This document shows positions 1-8,877 of a stretch of DNA of 64,000 nucleotides, piece after piece (within the stretch, counting starts at the first letter, position 1; every line of letters starts with the position of its first letter). Position numbers and translations under genes: made by a program. The notes under the pieces were generated by a model. The model ran no database searches. It was not told the origin of the DNA and saw only the letters and a list, made by a program, of their open reading frames with translations. The stretch comes from Bombiscardovia asteroides_K (lineage in GTDB: Bacteria > Actinomycetota > Actinomycetes > Actinomycetales > Bifidobacteriaceae): NCBI RefSeq assembly GCF_048001765.1, contig NZ_CP181447.1, positions 1,984,001 through 2,048,000 on the forward strand. The letters are read 5' to 3'.

Positions 1-646
1 GGGAGGTCTTGGGAACAGGCGCCAGAAAAGCCCGTGACTGCAGTGCCAGAGCGTGTTCCTCGGTTTGCTGAATCAGGGAGAAAATCAATGGTCCCAACAT
101 GGGCACGAAGGACTTCACCCGCGCCCAGGCGTTGCCCTCGGTCTCGATGCCACGGGATTTCTGCGCATCCATAATGGTCCTGGAACGATTGATCACCTGA
201 GGGACCATGCCAATGGTCGACATAATCACGAACGTGACCTTCTTGGGTAGATGCGCCTGTTCCATGGCGTAGACCATGTCCTTGGGCGTGGTCACCTGGA
301 AGTACCACATGATGGCCGAAGCGCTGGATACGATCTTGGAAGTGATTCCCAGGCTCTTGTCCAGACCGGTAGGAGACAAGGCAATGAATGCCCATACATG
401 CGCGCTGTCTGGGTAGCGGACGATGAAGACCTGCACCAGGAAGATCACCAGGACGACCGTGCCGACGGACGAGAGGAAGGCTTTGAAGAACCTCATACCG
501 TTACCAGCCATGATTGCCAGCAGCAGGAAGACCGGGAACATGGCATATTGCAGAATGTACCCAGGGGTGAAGATGCCGACAATGATGGCAAGCAGCACCA
601 TGGCCGCCTTGGAGGAGGGATACAGTCGGTCTATGAAACCAGTCAT
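1..646 (-). CDS. ecfT: ECF transporter transmembrane (T) component, partial
   Basis: The reading frame opens at 646 and runs off the left edge with no stop, giving about 215 residues. It begins MTGFIDRLYPSSKAAM, continues with several hydrophobic segments, and near the edge carries KSRGIETEGNAW and, further on, ALQSRAF. These fit the two short Arg-containing cytoplasmic motifs by which EcfT proteins couple to their ATPases. Its ATG overlaps the TGA of the S-component gene (ATGA, 643-646), so the two are translationally coupled. EcfT is the membrane scaffold of energy-coupling-factor importers. The ATPase genes are not visible and would be expected to the left or elsewhere in the genome. The family call is firm; the substrate is set by the S component. 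Confidence 0.85.
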   Translation of the reverse strand, partial: MTGFIDRLYPSSKAAMVLLAIIVGIFTPGYILQYAMFPVFLLLAIMAGNGMRFFKAFLSSVGTVVLVIFLVQVFIVRYPDSAHVWAFIALSPTGLDKSLGITSKIVSSASAIMWYFQVTTPKDMVYAMEQAHLPKKVTFVIMSTIGMVPQVINRSRTIMDAQKSRGIETEGNAWARVKSFVPMLGPLIFSLIQQTEEHALALQSRAFLAPVPKTS

Positions 647-1248
647 GATGCCACGGCAACCTTCCTGACATAGGGAGATCCGTAATTGAACTTGATCAGG
701 AACCTGTCGGGCAATTTGCGCAGAATCACCCAGCTGACCGAGACATCGATGGCTGTGGAGGCCACTGCGGTAAATATACTGGTCGAAAAAACCGACTTGA
801 TCAGGCTGGTCCCCGTCACCAGCAAGGCCGCTGTGAGCAGATCGCTGCCGGCGCCAGTGACTCCGCCAAAGACAGCTATGGTGACCGGTGCCTTGACTAT
901 GGCCGCCGCAATGCTAATCACGAAGCAGGCGGCCACTGCGCCGACGATGTTCGTATACCACCGCCAGCGGGAGAGGAGCCCAGCCACAAACCCTGTAGTC
1001 ATGGCGACCAAGGCGTAGGGGAAGGCCACAGGATTGAGCATGCCGTTGATCACATTGCCCATGAGTCCCGTCACCAAGCCCACCCAAGGGCCGCCGAGCA
1101 TTGACACAAAGAGGGTGCCTATCTGGTCGATGAAGATAGGGAATTTCAGAATCGAGGACAGCTGATAACCCACCACGTTGACCGAAACGCCTACTGGTAT
1201 GAGCAGGAGGGCCAGCAGCGAGAAGTCATATCGCAAACCACGTTTCAT
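643..1248 (-). CDS. ECF transporter substrate-binding (S) component, substrate unknown
   Basis: About 201 residues with roughly six hydrophobic segments. Features include FIDQIGTLFVSMLGGPWVGL, a GLMGNVINGML segment and an N-terminal basic stretch (MKRGLRYDFSL), all typical of small integral-membrane S components. The ATG at 1248 is chosen over one at 1251 and over longer starts because GAAGGAA at 1254-1260 is best spaced for it. The stop overlaps ecfT by 4 bp. S components bind the ligand and dock on EcfT. The neighbouring nucleoside hydrolase and LacI regulator suggest a nucleoside, nucleobase or ribose-related ligand, but that is inference; the sequence alone does not name the substrate. 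Confidence 0.8.
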   Translation of the reverse strand: MKRGLRYDFSLLALLLIPVGVSVNVVGYQLSSILKFPIFIDQIGTLFVSMLGGPWVGLVTGLMGNVINGMLNPVAFPYALVAMTTGFVAGLLSRWRWYTNIVGAVAACFVISIAAAIVKAPVTIAVFGGVTGAGSDLLTAALLVTGTSLIKSVFSTSIFTAVASTAIDVSVSWVILRKLPDRFLIKFNYGSPYVRKVAVAS

Positions 1249-1371
1249 CATGGTTCCTTCCCGCGCCAAGAGATACACTCCCGGCGCTACGGGTCCATGC
1301 CAGGTTCCCCACCGGTCCAAAGGACAGCAGGGAACCAGTCATGGAATGCCGATGAATTCGCAATATTCCCG

Positions 1372-2778
1372 TCAGGCCTGCTGCTTGTCCTCTTTCACGT
1401 TCTTGAAGACGAAGTAGTAGGACACCATGCCTATGACAATGACCACCGCAAAGATGAAGCAGACATTGGAATAGATGAATGACTTATCTGTGTGGCCCAT
1501 GGTCGGCACCAACCGCTTGCCCAGAGCAGAGCCAGAAATGAGCACACCTGAGGCGGCAATCATAGCCGTAAGCACCAGTCGCTTTAGCAGATTGTTGACC
1601 GCCATACCACGTCCGACTACCTCATTGGGCAACGCATTAGGCAGGATTGAATTGTAGGCAGGATAAATGATGGTGTACCCAACACCGAAGAGCACCAACG
1701 CCACCCACATAAAGGCGATATTGCCACCCATGAAGAAACCAAACATTAGCTGCGAGAGCAGAATAACCGTGCACCCGATCTGGAAGCCTTTCTTGGCACC
1801 CACCTTATTGGTGATAAAACCTGAGGACATGCCTGACAAGAAGGCACAGATATTAGCCGGTAGATACATCATGCCGACTGTAGCGCTGCTGACATCATAA
1901 TTGGCCTGCATCAGGAACGGGAAGACGAAGAAGAAAGCCGACTGCGTCCCATAGACGATGGCACCTACCAAAGAACCCGTTACCAGCTTGGGCACCTTGA
2001 ACAGCGCAATATCAATAATGGGATTGGAAACAAGTTTCGAGCAAATCACGTAAACAACCACACCCAGCACGGCTATTCCCCACCATAGAAGAGTGTTCTT
2101 GTTAATGGCCAGCAAGATCAATGCAAACGCTGCAGAGAAAACAACGACCGATGGAATATTGATTCGCTGGGCCGTATGTCCCTCATCAGCTTTGGCTGTG
2201 TCAGGCAAATACTTGCGCAAAGCAGGAAGTGCAACCAGCACCAGAACAGGGATGATCATCGTAACCTGCCAAGACATGTACTTGCTGATCATCCCGCCAA
2301 ACACAGCGCCCAGAGCGGCTGAAAGCTGGAACATGGCTGTATTGAAGCCTAGATACTTCGCTTGTTTATCAGCAGAGAGATACTTGCGCACAAAAACCAC
2401 GAAGCAACCCGGTATAACCGCTGCGCCCACTACTTGGATGGATCTAGCGACGATAATCAGCCAGAAGGAGAACTGCAAGGCCACCATCAACAGAGACCCC
2501 AAGCCGAACATCACAGTTCCAAAAGTAAATAATTTCCGGGGTGACACATCATCTGACAGAGTCGAGTAAATTGCTCCTCCGACTCCGAAAACCAGCGAGG
2601 CGATAGTCGTCAACCAACCTACCTGAGCCGGCGTCAGTGCAAAAGTTTTTGCGATATCAGGCGACACAATCCCAAACATCTGATCGCTGAACACCTGCAT
2701 GAAGCAGAGGAAAATCATAAAAGGCATCGCCTTGAGAATCAGCGACTCCTCACGCTGCTCTTGAGTTGTCTCGTTCAT
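1372..2778 (-). CDS. MFS permease, probable nucleoside-unit exporter/importer
   Basis: About 468 residues with 12-14 predicted membrane spans. After a polar N-terminus it has LTPAQVGWLTTIASLVFGVG and the cytoplasmic loop LSDDVSPRKLFTFG, matching the MFS loop 2-3 motif of the TetL/QacA-like drug:proton antiporter group. The gene could start at a GTG (2796) overlapping the hydrolase stop, but the ATG at 2778 has AGAGGG six bases upstream and is preferred. It lies between the nucleoside hydrolase and the ECF genes on the same strand, so it probably moves nucleosides, bases or a metabolite of that pathway. Family membership alone does not give the direction of transport. Confidence 0.8.
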   Translation of the reverse strand: MNETTQEQREESLILKAMPFMIFLCFMQVFSDQMFGIVSPDIAKTFALTPAQVGWLTTIASLVFGVGGAIYSTLSDDVSPRKLFTFGTVMFGLGSLLMVALQFSFWLIIVARSIQVVGAAVIPGCFVVFVRKYLSADKQAKYLGFNTAMFQLSAALGAVFGGMISKYMSWQVTMIIPVLVLVALPALRKYLPDTAKADEGHTAQRINIPSVVVFSAAFALILLAINKNTLLWWGIAVLGVVVYVICSKLVSNPIIDIALFKVPKLVTGSLVGAIVYGTQSAFFFVFPFLMQANYDVSSATVGMMYLPANICAFLSGMSSGFITNKVGAKKGFQIGCTVILLSQLMFGFFMGGNIAFMWVALVLFGVGYTIIYPAYNSILPNALPNEVVGRGMAVNNLLKRLVLTAMIAASGVLISGSALGKRLVPTMGHTDKSFIYSNVCFIFAVVIVIGMVSYYFVFKNVKEDKQQA

Positions 2779-2792
2779 TGCATTCCCTCTAC

Positions 2793-3734
2793 TCACTGCA
2801 GGGCCGCGTTGACGTGGCCATAGAAATCCTTCATGAACCGGTCAGCATCGACCAGCAGTGCGACTTTGGTCGTCGGCTTTTCCGCGACCTTGTCGAGATT
2901 TTCAATAGTGTTCCCAGTCGCTTCACCGGTCGTAGTCACAGTCATATTCATGGGAATTGTGGTGACAAGGCTCGGATCGATGGCCACACCGACGGCCAGG
3001 GGATCGTGTAATGCGCATCCAGCCAGATACGGATGATACTTCTTATACTCAGCTAGGTAGAACTCAACAGCCTTGCTCAGCACATGCGCCATGGGCGTAT
3101 CGTAACCTTGCCAGACTTCCAGATTTTCCTTGGTCAGCAGAGTCTTCCTAGTGACGTCCAAACCAACCATGGTGAGGTTTACACCAGACTCCAGCACGAT
3201 TCTAGAAGCCTCCGGATCGGCCTTGGCGTTAGCCTCACCATAGGGACCGCTGTTACCGGGCGTAATAGCCGCCCCCGCCATACTCACTAATGTAAAAGTT
3301 GGTACGGTGCCTTCGGGAAAGCGCATGAGCACCTTGGCCATATCAGTCATGGGACCTGTGGTGATAATCTGCAGATCATCACCATACTGTTTGATGCTGT
3401 TGATGATGAAGTCTATGGATTCTTCGGGTTGGGCGCCACCACTGATATCGGGCAGATTCTGATTACCCAGACCATCCATGCCATGAAACATGCCGTTGTA
3501 TTCACGGGTACGGCTCAAGGGCTTCTCACTGCCCATATAGACTGGGATGTCTTCTCGGCCCATCATGTTCACAATGTGCTTGGTGTTGGAGTAGGTCTTG
3601 GGGACAGTAGCCATGCCATAGGAGGCACAGATCCCGATTAGGTCAAGATCCTCGTGAGACAGGGCATAGCAAAGTGCGAGGGCATCGTCCACACCCGTGT
3701 CAACGCATAGAATTGATTTCTTCCGGCTCTCCAT
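2793..3734 (-). CDS. Inosine-uridine-preferring type nucleoside hydrolase
   Basis: About 313 residues. The N-terminus contains VDTGVDDALALCY, the calcium-binding Asp cluster (D..G.DD) of the IunH/RihA family, which cleaves the N-glycosidic bond of ribonucleosides to base and ribose. Further family features are ITTGPMTDMAKVL and, late in the protein, HDPLAVGVAID with the His/Asp pair. The start at 3734 (MESRKKS) is chosen for GAGGAAATCA just upstream; an upstream start at 3773 has no such site. First structural gene after the double operator at 3950-3993 and followed by transport genes, so likely the catabolic enzyme of the unit. Base preference (purine or pyrimidine) cannot be told. Confidence 0.92.
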   Translation of the reverse strand: MESRKKSILCVDTGVDDALALCYALSHEDLDLIGICASYGMATVPKTYSNTKHIVNMMGREDIPVYMGSEKPLSRTREYNGMFHGMDGLGNQNLPDISGGAQPEESIDFIINSIKQYGDDLQIITTGPMTDMAKVLMRFPEGTVPTFTLVSMAGAAITPGNSGPYGEANAKADPEASRIVLESGVNLTMVGLDVTRKTLLTKENLEVWQGYDTPMAHVLSKAVEFYLAEYKKYHPYLAGCALHDPLAVGVAIDPSLVTTIPMNMTVTTTGEATGNTIENLDKVAEKPTTKVALLVDADRFMKDFYGHVNAALQ

Positions 3735-3949
3735 TGATTTCCTCGTTTCCGTTCCTCTCGGAACTCCCGTCAACCGGAATCAGACGAGCAGCCACGCGAC
3801 ATTCTCGTCAGCATCGATTCCCGCATCAGCGGTCATCCACCGCCCGGTCGCCGTGACCGTGAGGTTGATGGCCGGCATTACTCTCCCCCGCAATTCCACG
3901 GAAAATCGACGCTTCATCATCATCCGGTGTACAGCGTTCACGCCATTGG

Positions 3950-3993
3950 TTTAACGTTTTATCGCTGTCGTAAGATTACGATAAAACGTTAAA
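3950..3993. promoter_or_regulatory. Double LacI-type operator before the nucleoside unit
   Basis: Two 15-bp arms, TTTAACGTTTTATCG (3950-3964) and CGATAAAACGTTAAA (3979-3993), are perfect inverted repeats separated by 14 bp. Each arm contains an AACGTT core within a T/A-rich frame, close to the TTnAACGTTnAA pattern seen in LacI-family operators, so this may be two operators or one looped site. It lies in the 327-bp gap between the LacI gene and the hydrolase, where the promoter of the hydrolase should be. No clear -35/-10 pair was placed. The rest of the gap (3735-3949, 3994-4061) shows nothing else. Confidence 0.65.
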
Positions 3994-4061
3994 TCATTGC
4001 TGTCAACAGAGGCGTGTCAATACCAGATTTCCGATATCAGGGATGGTACAGAGCCCTGCAA

Positions 4062-5126
4062 TCAGTCGCGATGCAGTGGGCCGACCGAATCCCTGGCAAT
4101 GAAGATGGTAGGAATAGCTACCATGTGCCGCTCCCTGCTGTCATTGGCCTCTTGTGGCGAAGCGGCCTTCCCGTCGTCGTCAGCGGCTTCCTCGCGGGCC
4201 CCGATCAGATCCAGCACTTCCCGAACACCTCGGCGACCCATCTCCTGAGCCTGTTGGGATATGACCGACACCTGCGGGGTCATAAGCCGAAAGACCTCGA
4301 TGTCATCAAAGGAAACTACCGAGATGTCCACGCCAATGACGAGCTGACGCTTCTGCATCAACCCGATCATGGTGATGGCATCCGGCGAGTAGCCGAAGAT
4401 GACAGCCGTGACGTGGTGGGCCATCAGCACATCCAGCCCCGCCACACGCGAGTCATACTCCCCCTGGCAATCCACGACCGGGCAGTCACAATCCGGCATC
4501 ATCTCGGCAGTCAGCTCACGGAAGGCGCTCTCCCGCTCATAGAGGGTGGTCGAAGCCAGTGAGGAATGCGAGACGAAGCCGACGCGTCGATGACCTTTCC
4601 GGAAAAGGGCCTGCAGTGCCTGACGTATACCCTGGCTGGGGTCCGAAACGATGTAAGGCACCGAAGTCAGACCAGGCACCCGTCGGTCCACAAAGACCAG
4701 AGGCAGCCCCCATCTGACTACGTCCTCGATGCCATGGGTGGGCACCCCCTTGGGCACAACGATGGCCCCGTCGATCCGCTGGCCCATGATATTGCGCAGA
4801 AAAGAATCCTGTCGGGCCGAATCCTCGCCGAAAGAACCAATCAGCGTCGAAATGCCGCGGGCATAGAGCTCCTCCTCCATGGAGGCAACCATGTCGGCGA
4901 AATAGGCGTTGCGCAAGTCCGGCACCAACAGCCCCACCGTCTTGACCGGATCAGAGCGCATGGCCCGGGCCCGGGAGTCGGGCACGTAACCCATGGACTT
5001 GACCATACTCAGCACAAAGTCTCTGGTCTTGCTTGAAAAGCGGCCTTTGCCGTGCAGGATCTGCGAGACAGTGGTAGGCGATACCCCCGCCCGCTCGGCC
5101 ACATCGCGAATGGTCACATACGTCAA
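4062..5126 (-). CDS. LacI-family transcriptional regulator of the nucleoside unit
   Basis: About 354 residues. N-terminal helix-turn-helix and hinge: VTIRDVAERAGVSPTTVSQI, then a GYVPDSRARAMRS hinge. The effector domain begins KTVGLLVPDLRNAYFADMV, and IDGAIVVP and VVSFDDIEVFRLMTPQVSVI are typical periplasmic-binding-protein-fold landmarks. The start is put at a TTG (5126) because AAGGGGG lies six bases upstream. A GTG three codons further in is possible. It is transcribed toward the nucleoside hydrolase and presumably binds the repeats at 3950-3993; ligand likely a nucleoside or its breakdown product. Confidence 0.9.
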   Translation of the reverse strand: MTYVTIRDVAERAGVSPTTVSQILHGKGRFSSKTRDFVLSMVKSMGYVPDSRARAMRSDPVKTVGLLVPDLRNAYFADMVASMEEELYARGISTLIGSFGEDSARQDSFLRNIMGQRIDGAIVVPKGVPTHGIEDVVRWGLPLVFVDRRVPGLTSVPYIVSDPSQGIRQALQALFRKGHRRVGFVSHSSLASTTLYERESAFRELTAEMMPDCDCPVVDCQGEYDSRVAGLDVLMAHHVTAVIFGYSPDAITMIGLMQKRQLVIGVDISVVSFDDIEVFRLMTPQVSVISQQAQEMGRRGVREVLDLIGAREEAADDDGKAASPQEANDSRERHMVAIPTIFIARDSVGPLHRD

Positions 5127-5336
5127 CGCCAGCCCCCTTATGCCTGCCCAGGAGAGCAGGCTCCCTGCCCTTCTGCCATCATTAAGATACCTCACGACCA
5201 TCGCCGTGCCCGTGAAAGGATGCAGACAGGCGAAGCGAGGAACACGCCACCCGATTCATCGTCAGACCCCAGTGTGTCCCGTTTCGGCAAGGTCTCGTTT
5301 TAGGCCGAGAGTGCCGGAATTCCCTGATGCTATTTG

Positions 5337-5357
5337 GTATACATTTAGCATACATTT
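5337..5357. repeat. Two direct 10-bp repeats upstream of lacI
   Basis: GTATACATTT (5337-5346) and GCATACATTT (5348-5357) repeat with an 11-bp period, about one helical turn, in the 260-bp AT-richer gap between lacI and the tRNA-Lys terminator. Read on the minus strand they contain TATGCT and TATACC, which could serve as -10 elements. They could be a promoter, an operator or chance. Confidence 0.3.
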
Positions 5358-5387
5358 TGGGTTCATCGAGGATTGCCACGATATGAA

Positions 5388-5422
5388 GAAAGCCCCGCAG
5401 CCTTTGCGGCTGTAGGGCTTTG
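5388..5422 (-). terminator. Intrinsic terminator of tRNA-Lys
   Basis: On the minus strand AAAGCCCTACAGCCG is followed by a short CAAAG loop region and CGGCTGCGGGGCTTT, then TCTTCAT. The GC-rich stem lies six bases past the 3' end of the tRNA, so it ends tRNA transcription before lacI. Confidence 0.75.
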
Positions 5423-5428
5423 ACTCTG

Positions 5429-5502
5429 TGCCCCCACGGGGGCTCGAACCCCGGACACGCTGATTAAGAGTCAGCTGCTCTAGCCAACTGAGCTATAGGG
5501 GC
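5429..5502 (-). tRNA. tRNA-Lys (anticodon CTT)
   Basis: The minus strand folds as a cloverleaf. The acceptor stem is GCCCCTA paired with TGGGGGC with one G-T pair, the D-arm is AGCTCAGTTGGCTAGAGC, and the anticodon stem-loop CTGACTCTTAATCAG has CTT. The T-arm contains GGTTCGAGCCC. The discriminator base is A and CCA is not encoded. It is a single gene with its own promoter (5529-5556) and terminator (5388-5422). Confidence 0.96.
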
Positions 5503-5528
5503 AAGGCACTTTCAAGAGCCAAGTAGAT

Positions 5529-5556
5529 ACTATACACGGTTTCGGCAGGCCCGCAA
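5529..5556 (-). promoter_or_regulatory. Promoter of tRNA-Lys
   Basis: On the minus strand TTGCGG (5551-5556) and TATAGT (5529-5534) are separated by 16 bp, a vegetative sigma-70 type promoter placed 26 bp before the mature tRNA 5' end. Confidence 0.6.
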
Positions 5557-5597
5557 CACGGCGCGTCACAGACCTGTCGAATCCATGCATAGTCTGC

Positions 5598-7118
5598 TCA
5601 GACGATCTTGGGCATGGGCGTGGTCAGGGAAGTGGTCAGGTTCACCTGCAGGAGGCCGGCACCCGTATGGGCCTCGACCTTCTTCAAGGTGACTGTGCGC
5701 TTGTCCTGGTCGGCCCGGTCATCGTCAGTCATGGTAGCCGGCGATTTGACCGCCACCACCACCAGATCCTCGAGGGAAATGCCCGCCTTGCTGCACAGGT
5801 CGGAGGCCGCCTGGAGGCTGTCCCGGAAGCCTTCACGCTCGACGACCCGATCAGCCGGCACGCCGTAAGCGCTCTGGGCAATCCAGCGGATCCGATCCGG
5901 CACGGACATATCATGCAGGCTGGCTGTATCCGCCTGGGCGTTCGTGGGCTCCTGCAGGGCCTTGATCAGATCGTCCAGCTGAGGCTCAAGGGCCTTACCC
6001 CCGTCGCGGAAGAGGTTGCCCGCGATGGGCCTGCGGAAGCCCAGACCATCGGCGGTCTCCCGCAAGGAATCCACCTGGTCGTCCTCGCCCTCCCAGAGGT
6101 TGATCAGCGGGAAGGTGGGGATGCCCAGTCCCTCCAGACGATGCACATGGAAGGGATAGCGCCAGCTCAGCTTGGGATCGTCCTGCCAGGTAGTGGCACG
6201 CGTGACGACCACGGCGGCGGCCGGCCACTGGGCCCCATACTCGCGGGCGGCGATGTCCAGCCATTTCTGGGCACCGGCATCGGCTCCGTAGCCCGCCTCG
6301 ACGACGACCACGTCATGCCGGGCGCAGGCCATCTCCACGGACACCAGGCTGGGAATGCCGATGGAGACGTTGGCGAATGGCCCGCCATGCACGTAGACCG
6401 GGGAACCCTCCAAGGTCTGAGTGAAGGCTGGCTTGACAGCATCGGTCAGAATGCCGGTAATACGCCAGAGATCCACAAATTCTCCGAAGGTGACCGGGCG
6501 GCCATCCAGGGTTCCCGCGACCATGGCAGCCACGCGCCGTTCAATCTCCTCCATACTCCTGGAGAGCACCACGATCTGCATGAGCTCGCAGGTGGGCGTC
6601 AGCACGGTCCGCTCAGGCAGGTCGCCCTTGCCTCGGTCCACGGTGATCTGCCGCAGGGACCGCGAGGGCACCTCGCTGACCCGGGGCACCAGGACGGTAT
6701 CCAACCGACCCTCGTCCACAGCCTTCTCAGCAAAGGAAACCAAGAGGTTCTGGGCGGATTCGATGGCCGCCATCTCCCCGCACAGACCCCAGTCCACCAG
6801 CTCAGGATGAGTCAGGGAGGACTTGCCCCCACCCGAGGCGCCACCCTTGGATCCGGCAGCGGTAATGCCCATGCTGGGCTGGCGCAGGACGGCCGCAGCA
6901 TCCACTCCCCGGGCGCGCAGGGCATCGATCAGGGCGATGGTGGTAGTGGTCTTGCCCTCCCCACGCGATGCCTTCAGCGGGGTGTCTGCGGTAACCAGCA
7001 GCACCTGGCCATGCTTGCGCGGCATATCCGGATGATCCTGCAGACCCTTCAAGTAGCCGAAGGCATCAATCTTGTCAAACAGGCCATATGGCCTGACGTA
7101 ATCGTCGAAGCCTGTCAT
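5598..7118 (-). CDS. fhs: Formate--tetrahydrofolate ligase
   Basis: 506 residues, somewhat shorter than the usual ~555. It makes 10-formyl-THF from formate, ATP and THF. Landmarks: the P-loop region TPLKASRGEGKTTTT (residues 46-60), RQPSMGITAAGSKGGASGGG, and HGGPFANVSIG. The P-loop approach contains KASR where most family members have a shorter TPxGEGK, and REPSLGP is changed to RQPSMGI, so this is a divergent branch. GGAGGAGAG lies just upstream of the ATG. In bifidobacteria the enzyme would feed formate, made by pyruvate formate-lyase, into one-carbon metabolism. It is followed 39 bp later by the dipeptidase with its own ribosome site. Confidence 0.9.
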   Translation of the reverse strand: MTGFDDYVRPYGLFDKIDAFGYLKGLQDHPDMPRKHGQVLLVTADTPLKASRGEGKTTTTIALIDALRARGVDAAAVLRQPSMGITAAGSKGGASGGGKSSLTHPELVDWGLCGEMAAIESAQNLLVSFAEKAVDEGRLDTVLVPRVSEVPSRSLRQITVDRGKGDLPERTVLTPTCELMQIVVLSRSMEEIERRVAAMVAGTLDGRPVTFGEFVDLWRITGILTDAVKPAFTQTLEGSPVYVHGGPFANVSIGIPSLVSVEMACARHDVVVVEAGYGADAGAQKWLDIAAREYGAQWPAAAVVVTRATTWQDDPKLSWRYPFHVHRLEGLGIPTFPLINLWEGEDDQVDSLRETADGLGFRRPIAGNLFRDGGKALEPQLDDLIKALQEPTNAQADTASLHDMSVPDRIRWIAQSAYGVPADRVVEREGFRDSLQAASDLCSKAGISLEDLVVVAVKSPATMTDDDRADQDKRTVTLKKVEAHTGAGLLQVNLTTSLTTPMPKIV

Positions 7119-7157
7119 GTGGCTCTCCTCCTTTATGATCCTTGTCGATCGGATGAC

Positions 7158-8684
7158 TCAGTTGTCGGACAGGTGGTATCCGTTGCGCATGCCCATGCTG
7201 ACCGTATAAAGCACCTGGCCCAGCAGATCATCGGTCTCCTTGCGCAGACGGTCGGCCATGTCCTGGTTTGCAGCTTCCAGAACCTGACGGACCTCGGGGT
7301 TGTCCGTACCCTTATCGGCGCCCTCCAGCCTGGCCACCTGTTCGTCTGCAGCAGCAATCAGACGATGGCCCTCGCCTCCGACGCTCTGCTGGTAGCGTTC
7401 GACTGCAGCTAAAGTGCCGGCGAAGGCCGAGTCGCACAGTGCGGCGATCAGCCGATCGGACCAATAGAGGCTGTCGGTGGAGACACGATCCGTAGCGTTG
7501 GCGAGATAATCAGGCGTTCTTTCCACATTGACATAGAAGGGAACCAGGGCATTGAAAGCGTTGGACCCGTAGGACATCCACTGGATGGCCCGGCAGGATT
7601 CAGGCCGGTAGGGGCGCAGCTGAATCAGGGCCAGCTGGTCATTGCGGTTGATGCCGATGGGCCGATAGAGCCCCTTGGTGTGCTCATCGCCGGTCCGCCC
7701 ATAAGGATCGTAGGGCGTGCCCTGATAGTGGGAGCTGAGCAAGTATTTGACATCCTCCACGGTAATCAGACGCTCGGGCTGGCGGCACCAGGGGATGTTG
7801 TCGCTGGTGGGGGCATGGTCAGCGTCCGGCCCGTCCCAGATCTCGTCATAGGGATTGAGGAAACGCTGCATGTACCAGGCGCGAGGCGTGTTGTATACAT
7901 GGTCTGAATCGCTATGGGAGCCAAAGGCATCACGGGGGTTGAAGGGCGAGGCCGACTCCACAGCCAGGTTCAGGTGGTTGTCGGCAATGAACTCCCGCAG
8001 GTCGGCCGAGCAGAGGTGGTCGGTTTGGTCCCCGAAAGCGTCGTCCAGATCGAACTCGTCGATGCCCAGCTGGTTGGGCATAGTCACATAGGAGTCATCG
8101 GGCACCCGCTTGGCTATCCAATGGTGGCCGCCCACGGTCTCCATCCACCAGATCTCATCCACGTCGCTGAAAGCGATGCCGTTCATCTCATAGGTGCCAT
8201 AGCGCTCCAACAGAGAGCCCAACCGCTGAACACCCTCCCGTGCCGAGTGGATATAAGGCAGGACGATGGTGACCAGATCCTCCTCGCCGATACCTCCGGG
8301 CACCTCGGCCAGGTAGTCCTCATCGCCGGGACGGCCCTGTGCAGGGGTGAACTCCACCAGCGGATCGGCACCCAGAACACGCTCGTTGGTAGTTATGGTC
8401 TCGGTGGCTGACATGGCCACGTTGTCGCTGTTAACGCCCGCTTCAGCCCAGAGCCCCTGATCGAGCACGGCGTTGGGCACCGAAGTGTAACGCATAGGAT
8501 CCTTGGGCAGATCCATCTCCAGGTGGCTGATCACGCTGCGGTAGTGCTGGGGTTGCTGGTCGGGAGTGACCAGAACGAAACGCTTGGGACGGAACTCTCC
8601 GTTGGCTGAATCCTCATTCCGAGCGATGATGGTGGACCCGTCGTAACTGGCGTTCTTGCCTATCAGAAGCGTGGTGCAGGGCAT
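7158..8684 (-). CDS. pepD: C69-family dipeptidase (PepD type)
   Basis: 508 residues beginning MPCTTLLIGKNASYDGSTII. The Cys near the N-terminus followed by a small-residue strand and ARNEDS is the signature of the C69 (formerly U34) Ntn-hydrolase dipeptidases, in which that Cys is the nucleophile. Later segments such as DEIWWMETVGGHHWIAKRVP and ARAWYMQRFLNPYDEIWDGP are characteristic of the family. AAGGAAG precedes the start with normal spacing. No signal peptide or membrane span, so it acts in the cytosol on imported dipeptides. Length is normal. Confidence 0.92.
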   Translation of the reverse strand: MPCTTLLIGKNASYDGSTIIARNEDSANGEFRPKRFVLVTPDQQPQHYRSVISHLEMDLPKDPMRYTSVPNAVLDQGLWAEAGVNSDNVAMSATETITTNERVLGADPLVEFTPAQGRPGDEDYLAEVPGGIGEEDLVTIVLPYIHSAREGVQRLGSLLERYGTYEMNGIAFSDVDEIWWMETVGGHHWIAKRVPDDSYVTMPNQLGIDEFDLDDAFGDQTDHLCSADLREFIADNHLNLAVESASPFNPRDAFGSHSDSDHVYNTPRAWYMQRFLNPYDEIWDGPDADHAPTSDNIPWCRQPERLITVEDVKYLLSSHYQGTPYDPYGRTGDEHTKGLYRPIGINRNDQLALIQLRPYRPESCRAIQWMSYGSNAFNALVPFYVNVERTPDYLANATDRVSTDSLYWSDRLIAALCDSAFAGTLAAVERYQQSVGGEGHRLIAAADEQVARLEGADKGTDNPEVRQVLEAANQDMADRLRKETDDLLGQVLYTVSMGMRNGYHLSDN

Positions 8685-8877
8685 GTAAGCGTCTTCCTTT
8701 TATCTGGTCGCGGTCAACTGTCATCACCAGCCCGGAGGTCGGAGGATGCTTATCCAACCGACTGCGTGTGTAGACAGGGATGACGTCCATCTGCGCACTT
8801 GGGGCATGGCCTCACTCTAGTGCCAGACAACCCCAATATCAGCCCCAATATCAGCAGATGTGTGCTAAATCAAATCC

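Noticed and set aside
5667..7412. Long open frame on the plus strand opposite the formate ligase gene.
   Set aside because: It is antisense to a well-supported gene, has Gln/His/Gly-rich composition typical of the reverse complement of GC-rich coding DNA, and shows no domain.
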